Assembly (NCBI GenBank): GCA_016293535.1
Contig: JAEDEB010000052.1
Span: 1 to 14,688 of the forward strand
Length of the DNA: 14,688 nucleotides
Direction of reading: 5' to 3'
Origin: Bacteroidales bacterium
GTDB lineage: Bacteria; Bacteroidota; Bacteroidia; Bacteroidales; UBA932
Position 1 is the stretch's first letter. Each line of letters opens with the position of its first letter. This document shows, one piece after another, positions 1-5,861 of the stretch. The translations under genes were made by a program, and so were the position numbers. The notes under the pieces are model-generated. The model worked only from the letters and a program-made list of their open reading frames with translations, made no database searches and was not told the DNA's origin.

Positions 1-60
1 TCTGGTCAGCCGGAGCTTTTACAAGCTCCCGTCTTTAGACGGGGGTGACTGACACAGACA
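1..60 (+). mobile_element. Probable right end of an IS200/IS605-type (tnpB) element, possible omega-RNA 3' scaffold
   Basis: The first 53 bases fold into a compact three-way shape: GTCAG (5-9) pairs with CTGAC (49-53), GGAGCTT (12-18) pairs with AAGCTCC (23-29) across loop TTAC, and a CGTC/GACG hairpin (30-33/38-41) has loop TTTA. A CCCGTC-TTTA-GACGGGGG hairpin followed by GTGACTGAC resembles the folded right ends of IS200/IS605 elements that carry tnpB, where the same DNA encodes the 3' part of the TnpB guide RNA. If so, tnpB lies off the left edge and bases after about 53 would be the guide or flank. The family match is from memory of end structure. The alternative is a folded leader read leftward from the promoter at 81-111. 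Confidence 0.5.
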
Positions 61-80
61 AAAAGATTACTGTTCCTTTA

Positions 81-111
81 CAAAGATAACACTATATCTT
101 GATTCATACAA
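81..111 (-). promoter_or_regulatory. Bacteroidales-type promoter reading leftward
   Basis: On the minus strand a -7 box TATCTTTG (plus-strand 81-88) matches the Bacteroidales TAnnTTTG consensus. A TTG -33 element (plus-strand 109-111) sits 20 bases upstream, within the usual 19-21 spacing. Transcription would start near position 73 and run off the left edge through the folded sequence at 5-53, so its gene is not visible here. Confidence 0.55.
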
Positions 112-449
112 TTTTTATTTATCTTATTAACATCCTAACCACGAATATTATCATGTGAGTACAATACTCCCGTTTATAGGGCATACTGTCGTTCTTCTGA
201 AAGACCTATCAGCCTGAAGAAAGTAGTCGTCAATGAATCCTTCTTACTGCACAGCAACCCCCTAATTGAAGCAGAATCTTGCGATGATGGATATCATATG
301 GAAGCGGGTTCACAACACTGCCGGCATGAGGGAAACTGTCAAGGTTCAACGTGCATCTTGGGGAAATCGGCGAGATCGGCGATGTCTGCTGATGGGATTT
401 GCCGTCGAAAGCTGAACAGCGCAATGCCGATTGGGCATGAACCGTCGGA
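112..449. other. Non-coding gap, no gene recognised
   Basis: The left part (112-270) is AT-rich and the right part more mixed. Open frames crossing it on both strands are short or lack any recognisable protein features. One small perfect hairpin, ATGCC/GGCAT at 424-438, lies next to the terminator, and AATCGGC near 366 is complementary to GCCGATT at 427-433. I see no RNA gene or attachment site. Confidence 0.4.
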
Positions 450-491
450 CAAAATAAAACTGGGGCCAGTCATCGGAAGATGGCTGACCCC
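450..491 (-). terminator. Intrinsic terminator of the leftward Panacea operon
   Basis: A 13-pair stem (462-474 with 479-491), with one mismatch and one wobble, has a four-base loop. On the minus strand it is followed by a U-rich tract (complement of AAAATAAAAC, 451-460). It lies about 150 bases past the stop codon of the Panacea-domain gene and is oriented to end that transcript. Confidence 0.65.
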
Positions 492-642
492 TTTAAACGT
501 CTGCATGGTAAATCACAATTATGTTCCACGCAGGCTATATTTCATCAATTTAAGAATTGTGCATTTTCAAGACAATTCCAAATCTTTTCTCACAGACAAT
601 CATATTTTTCAATATCGCCAACAATTATTCCGCAAATTTTCG

Positions 643-1725
643 TTATTGCACTGCTCCTTTTGTAAAGAATGCACGGATTTCCTCATCGGGAATCCTCATC
701 CCCCATTTGTCCGGCTCCTTTCGCGTCATCTTCCCATAGGGGCTCCTGGCACTCTTGTGAATGGACTCCAGATCCTTCATCGGAGTGCCCATCATCGCAT
801 GTGTCTTGGTCTTCAGACACCCGGCCACAAAAGGGTTCGCTTCATTAAGGTTATTCCAGGCCGCCTCGCAGATTCTCCTGTCATTGATATTTCCTTTCCT
901 GTATGCCGCCGGGAAGACAGGGCCGTACTTCCACACCTGCGGCTGCTCAATCTCCAGTCTCCCCTTGTCAGATGCGAGAAAAGACCCGTACAGGCACCAG
1001 AGGATGAGCTGGGCCTTGGACATCGAAAGCCTGTACCCGGCCGTCATCGCGATGTATGAAATCGCATTGACAAGGAGTATACTGTCATATGCAGGTCTTG
1101 CCGCCGGAGAGGACTCTTTCTCCATTCCCTCCTTGCCTCTTTCACAGTTGGCCCCTTCACTATCCTCAATAGGTGCCTCGGTATCCTCCCTGGAAGATGG
1201 GGCGTCAGTATCTTTCCTCGCTGCTTCCTTCTCTGCCTTCGGGAGCATCTCTTCCCCAAGAAGCGCGGCCATCGACAGAGGGTGGTTCACAAGTGGCCTG
1301 AGTCTGGGAAGATGGCCAAGAGGATGCAGTTCCCTGCATTTGTTGCGAAATGAAACAATAAGGTCGTTGATGGCCATTCGGACCTCGTTCTCCTGTATCA
1401 GAGTATCCTGTCCGTTCAGCCAGCGGAGGACACCTTCCATTCTTTCGGAAGTTACTGTATTTACCCTTTCCATATCTGAGATCTTATCTTTTCGTTCCCG
1501 CCGGACATCCAGTCGGAACGGCGCAGACAAAGGGGACGGAGGAGGCCCCGGTGGGAACGGACCGAAGACAAACGATGCGGCCCCTGCCCGTGTCGGCTTG
1601 TCAAGGGGAGGTGAACGCAGGGGCTGTGCGGCCCCAACTTCGCGAAGTGCAGACGGATGGCGGGCGGGAACAGAAAAAGGCGGCAGCACACTTGCCGCCG
1701 CCCGGGTCAGGAGTTCATCCGTCAT
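643..1725 (-). CDS. Panacea-domain (DUF4065, SocA-like) protein, candidate antitoxin
   Basis: The 360-residue protein carries a C-terminal Panacea/DUF4065 domain at about residues 213-355. The hallmark WKYGPVFPAAYR is at 265-276, preceded by a helix with SKAQLILWCLYG, and the family's closing IPDEEIRAFF is at 345-354. Residues 11-75 are proline-rich and 165-210 are acidic and low in complexity, so the domain is tethered by long linkers; most family members are shorter. Panacea domains occur as antitoxins paired with very different toxins, and as SocA, a proteolysis adaptor that delivers the toxin SocB to ClpXP. I chose the start at 1725 because its ATG overlaps the upstream stop in ATGA and a purine-rich GGCGAGGGGAGAGG lies just before it; an in-frame upstream start at 1803 would overlap the neighbour by 82 bases. 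Domain call is firm; antitoxin role is inferred. Confidence 0.8.
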   Translation of the reverse strand: MTDELLTRAAASVLPPFSVPARHPSALREVGAAQPLRSPPLDKPTRAGAASFVFGPFPPGPPPSPLSAPFRLDVRRERKDKISDMERVNTVTSERMEGVLRWLNGQDTLIQENEVRMAINDLIVSFRNKCRELHPLGHLPRLRPLVNHPLSMAALLGEEMLPKAEKEAARKDTDAPSSREDTEAPIEDSEGANCERGKEGMEKESSPAARPAYDSILLVNAISYIAMTAGYRLSMSKAQLILWCLYGSFLASDKGRLEIEQPQVWKYGPVFPAAYRKGNINDRRICEAAWNNLNEANPFVAGCLKTKTHAMMGTPMKDLESIHKSARSPYGKMTRKEPDKWGMRIPDEEIRAFFTKGAVQ

Positions 1726-2129
1726 TCCTCTCCCCTCGCCTTCCGGTTTCGTCTTCTCCTCGAGTGTCTGCGCACAGCGCAGCGGAGGATATCCACTGAC
1801 CACTCTGCCTCGCTGATGGCCTCGTCGATGGTCTTTGATTCAGTGTAGCCGTCCACAGCGCTGTCCGCCTTGCTTCGCAGCTCCCTCAGGGCAGCGAGGA
1901 ACTCCTCCGCCTCATCGAGGCAGTCGGATGCTGAGGCTCTGCATCCCTGCATCTCTTCAATGGCGGCGATGGCGTTGTCTGCTTCCATCAGGGCATCCCC
2001 GATGATGTTGAACTCCGTGCGTCTGCCGTGTGCAGATACGGTTCTGCGAGCCGCCATCAGGCTTGCCTGATAGTGTCTTCCACTTTCTGCGGCTTCTTCA
2101 AGAAGGTGATAGATTACTTCTCTTGTCAT
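1722..2129 (-). CDS. Small helical protein coupled to the Panacea gene, function unknown
   Basis: This 135-residue protein is not a family I recognise. It reads as almost wholly alpha-helical with alternating acidic and hydrophobic residues (for example CLDEAEEFLAALREL at about 69-83). It ends in a very basic tail (RRHSRRRRNRKAR, about 120-132), which could bind nucleic acid or membrane phosphates. There is no signal peptide or membrane segment. The ATG at 2129 is preceded by AT-rich sequence without a Shine-Dalgarno, as usual in Bacteroidales. The stop overlaps the start of the Panacea gene by four bases, so the two are translated together. By analogy with Panacea toxin-antitoxin pairs it is a candidate toxin, but it could equally be an accessory protein of the element. 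Confidence 0.65.
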   Translation of the reverse strand: MTREVIYHLLEEAAESGRHYQASLMAARRTVSAHGRRTEFNIIGDALMEADNAIAAIEEMQGCRASASDCLDEAEEFLAALRELRSKADSAVDGYTESKTIDEAISEAEWSVDILRCAVRRHSRRRRNRKARGEE

Positions 2130-2150
2130 AAAACAAATTTTTAAAGGTTA

Positions 2151-2645
2151 TTATATCCGTCGGGAACCGTTCCCGTCCGTTTTTCGCCTCATATGGCGGA
2201 AGCCGTGTCGGAAGGGATGCTCTCGGCGGATTTTCGTGTTTGTCAGCGTTTCCTGACGGGAAGTATCGTGTTTCCTTGCAGGTGAGTGTGGCAGGAGTCT
2301 TTCCCACAGATGCGCACAGGCTCCTGCGGGTGTCCGGGCAACGTGTTGCCGGGACACGACCCGCCAGCATTAGCTGTCCGCAGCGGGCCTGAAAGCAGAT
2401 GTGGAGAAAGACAGGGAAGCATGTTCCGGACGGCGTGTCCCAGCGTCCAGGAGTCTCACCCGCTTCCGCGTTAGGCCGGATAACGCGAAAGCATGTGAGA
2501 AGGGACAGGGACTGCCTTCCTAACCCGTTCCACGCACGGCAGGATGCCGAAGGGAACGTCGGCGAAGGCAAGACTTCCGGAACATGCGGCGGGAGAGGGT
2601 CTCCACATTCACTTCCAGGATGGCTTGTCCTGTTGTCGGACAGTT
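2151..2645 (-). ncRNA. Copy A of a repeated, highly structured GC-rich RNA/leader
   Basis: This GC-rich gap has no convincing coding frame but many nested complementary segments. Three helices are stacked inside each other: 2373-2380 with 2637-2644, 2399-2407 with 2600-2608 (9 pairs), and 2419-2430 with 2576-2587 (12 perfect pairs). Inside them sit a long hairpin at 2454-2500 and a two-tier hairpin at 2526-2558. To the left are hairpins at 2161-2175, 2242-2257 and 2324-2367. The minus strand is favoured because the motifs shared with the gaps at 6618-6820 and 9187-9372 align in that orientation, and because every copy lies upstream of a leftward gene, here the 135-aa protein. It starts after the terminator at 2794-2828. 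I found no convincing promoter. Structure was found by eye; the role is unknown. Confidence 0.5.
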
Positions 2646-2760
2646 CGTGACAGGTGAAAGTATTCAGGGTATCGTAGTTAGTGGTTTGCATCGTGTTTTG
2701 GTCTTGAGGAATCTTCCTAAGCTCTTAAATAGTGCGTCGCAGGCCGGAATCAATGTTAAA

Positions 2761-2773
2761 ATTACTCAGTAAT
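2761..2773. promoter_or_regulatory. Perfect 13-base palindrome, possible operator
   Basis: ATTACT-C-AGTAAT is a perfect odd-length inverted repeat in the AT-rich stretch just beyond the terminator and ahead of structured gap A. It could be a protein-binding site controlling leftward transcription of gap A and the Panacea pair. A chance palindrome in AT-rich DNA is equally possible. Confidence 0.25.
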
Positions 2774-2793
2774 CAGGCACGGTGAGCCATATC

Positions 2794-2828
2794 AATAAAA
2801 AATCCGTGGCGATTCACATCGTCACGGA
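2794..2828 (-). terminator. Intrinsic terminator of the leftward recombination operon
   Basis: An 11-pair hairpin (2803-2813 with 2818-2828, one imperfect pair, loop of four) is followed on the minus strand by TTTTTTATT. It lies about 130 bases beyond the stop of the 115-aa gene. It separates the 9173-2956 backbone operon from the unit holding structured gap A and the Panacea pair. Confidence 0.8.
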
Positions 2829-2955
2829 CCGTCGGCATATTGCCCCTTGAGCATTATCTGTGTAGAATGAAGAAAAATGTGTTTAGTACATAGCTGTCAT
2901 TTACGAGATTCGGGACTGCCTGATTTGTTGCATATGAATTATTGTACATGGGTGT

Positions 2956-3303
2956 CTATTCCGGAAGATCCTCCGCATCCTGTCGCTGTCCCCTCGGACG
3001 GAGGTTGCCGATGATCGGGGTGTACTGCCTTGCCTGCTCATCGGAGAGGCCCATCTCTTCGCGCTTCTTTTTGCTCAGTCCGAGCTTGATGAAGTGGGTG
3101 TTGCCGTACTTCCCCTCGGGACTCTCGCGGACCTCGATATCCATGTAGATATGTCCGCCCTTGTCCTTTGCACCGATGAAGATTGCGGGGTTGGTGTCCA
3201 CGGGTATGACGATGGAACGCTTGCCGTTCACCGTCGTGTTTATCTGCACTCCATTGAGCGCAGAAAGGTCGATACTGCCGACCAGTGACTGGTTCTGTGC
3301 CAT
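2956..3303 (-). CDS. Conserved small protein of the recombination cluster, possibly ssDNA-binding
   Basis: The 115-residue protein resembles small proteins that travel with recombination genes in Bacteroidetes phages and integrative elements, but I cannot assign a named family. The core (about residues 6-80) alternates short beta-like stretches: SLVGSIDLSAL, then RSIVIPVDTNPAIFIGAKDKG, then HIYMDIEVRESPEGKYGNTHFIKL. The phrase GKYGNTHFIKL is the most distinctive part. The C-terminal 30 residues are charged and probably disordered. A beta-rich core plus acidic tail beside an exonuclease and an annealing protein would fit a single-strand-binding helper, which is inference. The start at 3303 is preferred over an in-frame ATG at 3330, because the promoter at 3328-3357 would start transcription downstream of the latter. 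This gene is thus independently transcribed. Confidence 0.7.
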   Translation of the reverse strand: MAQNQSLVGSIDLSALNGVQINTTVNGKRSIVIPVDTNPAIFIGAKDKGGHIYMDIEVRESPEGKYGNTHFIKLGLSKKKREEMGLSDEQARQYTPIIGNLRPRGQRQDAEDLPE

Positions 3304-3327
3304 AATGTATAGGTTTCTCTTGCATTG

Positions 3328-3357
3328 CAAAGATAATTATAAATTTACATAACGCAA
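3328..3357 (-). promoter_or_regulatory. Bacteroidales-type promoter for the 115-aa gene
   Basis: On the minus strand the -7 box TATCTTTGC (plus-strand 3327-3335) matches TAnnTTTG exactly, and TTG (plus-strand 3355-3357) lies 19 bases upstream as the -33 element. The predicted start near 3320 leaves a leader of about 17 bases before the ATG at 3303. It sits in the 83-base AT-rich gap after the YqaJ gene. Confidence 0.7.
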
Positions 3358-3386
3358 GTAGATAATTACATAAAACTATTATTGAA

Positions 3387-4436
3387 TTACTTTAGCAAGA
3401 ATTTTCTTGCTCCGACAGTCTTGGTTGCGTACTTCCCGTAGACCTCCGGTTCGTCCTTCTGGAGGCTCCTGGCGTCGAGGGTGACGGTCGTCTGCGTGCT
3501 CGTGTACCTGTCCCAGAGGTCAGGACGGTCGGCCTTGAAGGTGTCCTCGTCGAAGACGGTCCTGGAGCTGTTCTTCCAGGTGGCGAGGATCTTCACCTCC
3601 CCGGTGTCCCTATCCGTGAAGACGAGGGCCTCGCATCCTCCGGTGGCCATCTTCAGCGCATCGGTCAGCGTCTCTTCCCTCTCTTCAAGCTCCTTCAGCT
3701 GGCTCCGGCACTCCTTGAGGGCCTTCCACATCGCGTGGTCGTTCTCGGTCGCCTCTGCCTCGCTCCCCTTGCGCGCCTCGGGGAAGCTCCTCAGCACGTC
3801 CTCCGCGTTGATGTCCGGAGGACATACCCCGGCGAGGAGATTCTCGTGCCAGAAGCGGTCGATCCTCTTTATGAGCTCGTCGAAGAACGGAGGGTTGAAA
3901 TCGATCTCCACGTAGTCGAAGTGGTTTGCCCCCGGAGCGAAGCTCAGCCAGCACAGAGCGCCGTTGCTGACTCCCATGATGCCCATCTGGTACTGTATCT
4001 GGCAGTACCAGTAGTCGGGCAGGTCGTCCTTATACACGGCCTTGCCTGTGCGCTTTATCTCCAGTATCCTCGCATTCGCGAGAGTCTGCCCCTCGGCGGG
4101 CGTGCCCTTCGGCCACCAGAGGCGGTCTGGGCTGACCCTAAGGTAGTCCCTCTCGGTGTCCACCGCCATCCAGTCCCCTTCGGAGGTGACGTCAACGATG
4201 TTGCCCGTCTTCCAGGCGAACCACTCCGCTATGGCGGGCTCGAGGATATGTCCCTCGGCCATGGCGTCGTTCTCCGGTTCCGGGGCCCTCAGGCCCTTTC
4301 GGACCTCGTAGAGCTTGCGCGGCGACGAGAAGGGGCTGACCCCCATTATCGTTCCGGCATCGGAAGATCCGATGCCCTTCTTTCTCTCTTCAAGCCACTC
4401 CTCATGGGTGGCCGGTCTTATGATTCTGTAAGCCAT
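3387..4436 (-). CDS. YqaJ-like viral recombinase, 5'-3' exonuclease
   Basis: This 349-residue protein matches the YqaJ/lambda-exonuclease branch of the PD-(D/E)XK nucleases, which resect double-stranded DNA ends for single-strand annealing. The opening motif WLEERKKGIGSSDAGTIMG (14-32) is typical. GHILEPAIAEWF (62-73) supplies the first acidic residue, VSPDR (101-105) the catalytic aspartate, and LEIKRT (125-130) the E-x-K. YCQIQYQMGIMG (144-155) is the conserved glutamine motif. The N-terminal 210 residues form the nuclease; the rest has a charged helix (about 235-265, ELEEREE) and a beta-rich C-terminus. All key residues are present, so it should be active. It starts 6 bases after the stop of the 105-aa gene. 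Its probable partner is the Rad52/Sak-like gene upstream, as in phage exonuclease-annealase pairs. Confidence 0.9.
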   Translation of the reverse strand: MAYRIIRPATHEEWLEERKKGIGSSDAGTIMGVSPFSSPRKLYEVRKGLRAPEPENDAMAEGHILEPAIAEWFAWKTGNIVDVTSEGDWMAVDTERDYLRVSPDRLWWPKGTPAEGQTLANARILEIKRTGKAVYKDDLPDYWYCQIQYQMGIMGVSNGALCWLSFAPGANHFDYVEIDFNPPFFDELIKRIDRFWHENLLAGVCPPDINAEDVLRSFPEARKGSEAEATENDHAMWKALKECRSQLKELEEREETLTDALKMATGGCEALVFTDRDTGEVKILATWKNSSRTVFDEDTFKADRPDLWDRYTSTQTTVTLDARSLQKDEPEVYGKYATKTVGARKFLLK

Positions 4437-4442
4437 AATCTG

Positions 4443-4760
4443 TTATTTGTTTAACTTGTCCTTGATTACCTCGTACCTTGCGAAATGGACCTGCTCCCTG
4501 AAGCGGTTTCCCGCCCGCCAGAACTCCTGCCACAGGTCAGACGGATCCTCTCCGTCCCCATTGACGCGGAAGGTGATGTCCGGGTATTTGAGGGACAGTT
4601 CCCTTATATCCGTATCGTAGCTGTACCATTTGGCGTTGACTGACTCGAAGGACGACATCCCGTTGTCTCCCATAATGGCATCAATATCTTCGAGCATCCT
4701 TTGGTACTGTTCCCTTGGGCCCTCCTCGAGGGCGAGGGAAAACGTAGTGTAGTATCCCAT
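4443..4760 (-). CDS. Small conserved phage/plasmid protein, function unknown
   Basis: The 105-residue soluble protein starts MGYYTTFSLALE and contains VNAKWYSYDTDIRELSLKYP at about 43-62, followed by ITFRVNGDGEDPSDLW. That layout (GYYT beta-strand start, KWY..D...LS.KYPD, F...GEG) occurs in small proteins of phages and mobile elements, but I know of no function. There is no signal peptide or membrane segment. Aromatic and acidic residues dominate, and the C-terminus has several basic residues. It lies 20 bases after the 116-aa gene and 6 bases before yqaJ, so it is co-transcribed with the recombination genes. Its fold may be related to the ferredoxin-like Api92/YubB proteins encoded nearby, but that is a guess. 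Confidence 0.75.
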   Translation of the reverse strand: MGYYTTFSLALEEGPREQYQRMLEDIDAIMGDNGMSSFESVNAKWYSYDTDIRELSLKYPDITFRVNGDGEDPSDLWQEFWRAGNRFREQVHFARYEVIKDKLNK

Positions 4761-4780
4761 ATCTGAAGAATTAACCCTGG

Positions 4781-5131
4781 TCAGAACCAGCTGAAGTGGT
4801 AAAAGCCGTTTCTATGGTCACCGGTCTGCTCGAAGCGCCGGAGTGTCGAGACGACCTCGTCCCTGAACTCCTCGTCGGTGGCTCTTCCTACGTAGTCGGA
4901 GTCGAAGTAACTACTAATCTTCTCGGCGCTCTTTGTCCCGATGTCGTCCACGGCCGCCCGGAACTGATCCTCGGGGATCTCCCAGTCGCCCACACAATCA
5001 TCGTTAAGCGACCCGCATATCTCGCATCCGCTGTCTGAAAGCAGACTCATAAGTTCCTCGATCTGCCAGTTGAAACCGCAGTCCCCGTACTCGATTTCAC
5101 GCCTGATCTGAACGTGTATCCTGTTTCCCAT
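4781..5131 (-). CDS. Hypothetical 116-aa acidic protein of the recombination operon
   Basis: I do not recognise this family. The 116-residue product is acidic and soluble, starting MGNRIHVQIRREIEYGD and ending in aromatic-rich GFYHFSWF. Two cysteines in CEIC (36-39) and another at C46 are too few for a convincing metal site. The start at 5131 was chosen because it leaves a 41-base gap after the preceding gene's displaced stop. The same frame stays open upstream to 5620, but that part overlaps the Api92/YubB-like gene and reads as low-quality shadow sequence. It sits between the frameshifted gene and the 105-aa gene and shares their direction and spacing, so it is part of the same operon. Confidence 0.7.
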   Translation of the reverse strand: MGNRIHVQIRREIEYGDCGFNWQIEELMSLLSDSGCEICGSLNDDCVGDWEIPEDQFRAAVDDIGTKSAEKISSYFDSDYVGRATDEEFRDEVVSTLRRFEQTGDHRNGFYHFSWF

Positions 5132-5160
5132 GATAGAAAGTGTTTGATTGTTTGTTGATG

Positions 5161-5184
5161 GAGGAGGCCCGTTCAGGCCTCCTC
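5161..5184 (-). other. Perfect hairpin containing a stop codon
   Basis: GAGGAGGCC (5161-5169) pairs perfectly with GGCCTCCTC (5176-5184) around a six-base loop. The TGA stop of the displaced C-terminal segment (5173-5175) lies in that loop. No U-tract follows on the minus strand, so it is not a standard terminator. It could protect or pause the message between this gene and the 116-aa gene. Confidence 0.45.
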
Positions 5185-5418
5185 GTAGATCTCGAGGCAG
5201 GGAGCCCAGACATCTTCCTCCTCGCTTATGAAGTCCCTGCTCCATTCGCCGTACAGGCTGATGAACTCCCCGGAGAGGAAGTAGTCCATCCCGGCATCCT
5301 CGTTGAATCCGAGTCCGGGACATTCCTCCTTCAGGTCCCGCTTCAGTTCCATCAAGTCGTTCCTGCTGTACTGGCATCCGTTGAAGGCGATGACATCCAG
5401 GTCCGGAATCCTCTCCGG
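5173..5418 (-). pseudogene. Displaced C-terminal part of the Api92/YubB-like gene (frameshift)
   Basis: In the frame next to that of the 160-aa reading frame, the sequence continues as a sensible protein: PERIPDLDVIAFNGCQYSRN, followed by acidic sequence ending CLEIYEEA. It has no start codon of its own upstream of an internal TTG-ATG near 5355. Adding one C to the coding-strand ACCGG at about 5415-5419 would join HVTHN directly to PERIPDLDVIAF, giving one protein of about 220 residues. This part is therefore the separated tail of the same gene rather than an independent gene. The cause may be a real mutation, a sequencing error or a programmed frameshift. Confidence 0.6.
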
Positions 5419-5834
5419 TTGTGTGTGACGTGGAAGTTGCCGAACTCGTCGGTGCAGGACCAGGCGAGGGTGATGCCGGGGAATTTCTCCAGTATAAGGT
5501 TCTCAAGATCCTCCGACCTGTCCCAGGCGGAAGTCGTCGAGAAGCGCATCCTTCCGTCCTCGTCCACCTCGAATTCCCTTTTCTGGTCCACATACGGCCC
5601 GCACAGGCAGGCCTGAGCATAGAAGTCAGGGTCGAGTGTACCCCTCAGGTGCATCCCCCTGTACTTGTCGAGACCGTCGGCGTCCACTCCCAGGAGTGTG
5701 GCTGCGAGGTTCCCCATCCAGTAGCGTCCGAAACCGCTGCTGTAGTTCGGCATCGTGTTGAGCGTCTGCGCAAGGGCGCGGAGCTGCTCCAGGTCGCCAG
5801 AGGCGACGATGTGATTGCAAGCCCAGTTTGGCAT
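5352..5834 (-). CDS. Api92/YubB-like (DUF1281-type) protein, 5' part of a frameshifted gene
   Basis: The N-terminus MPNWACNHIVASGDLEQLRAL follows the MPNWCxN...V.G pattern that opens Api92/YubB-like (DUF1281) ferredoxin-fold proteins, a family found on plasmids and phages with no settled function. Further on, FSTTSAWDRSEDLENLILEKFP (about 98-119) and DEFGNFHVTHN (about 128-138) are the expected core, including the aromatic-x-x-x-W strand. After HVTHN the frame turns to unrelated RRGFRTWMSSPSTDASTAGTT and stops at 5352, whereas the neighbouring frame continues plausibly to 5173. As read, the product is 160 residues instead of about 220. It starts 27 bases after the annealing-protein gene and belongs to the same operon. 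Family call is moderate; truncation is well supported by reading both frames. Confidence 0.7.
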   Translation of the reverse strand: MPNWACNHIVASGDLEQLRALAQTLNTMPNYSSGFGRYWMGNLAATLLGVDADGLDKYRGMHLRGTLDPDFYAQACLCGPYVDQKREFEVDEDGRMRFSTTSAWDRSEDLENLILEKFPGITLAWSCTDEFGNFHVTHNRRGFRTWMSSPSTDASTAGTT

Positions 5835-5861
5835 AAGGCAACAATGTTTAGTCGGTTGGTA

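Noticed and set aside
1637..1648. Perfect 12-base palindrome ACTTCGCGAAGT inside the Panacea gene
   Set aside because: It falls in a coding proline-rich region, and a single palindrome of this size is compatible with chance.
761..1816. A 351-codon plus-strand frame opposite the Panacea gene
   Set aside because: It is antisense to a gene with a recognisable domain and is rich in Ser, Arg and Pro as expected of GC-driven shadow frames.
2098..2691. A 197-codon minus-strand frame through gap A
   Set aside because: It is rich in Pro, Cys, Arg and Thr without domain features, overlaps the start of the 135-aa gene, and runs through dense inverted repeats.
3735..4454. A 239-codon plus-strand frame opposite the YqaJ gene
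   Set aside because: It is antisense to a gene with complete catalytic motifs and has no recognisable features of its own.
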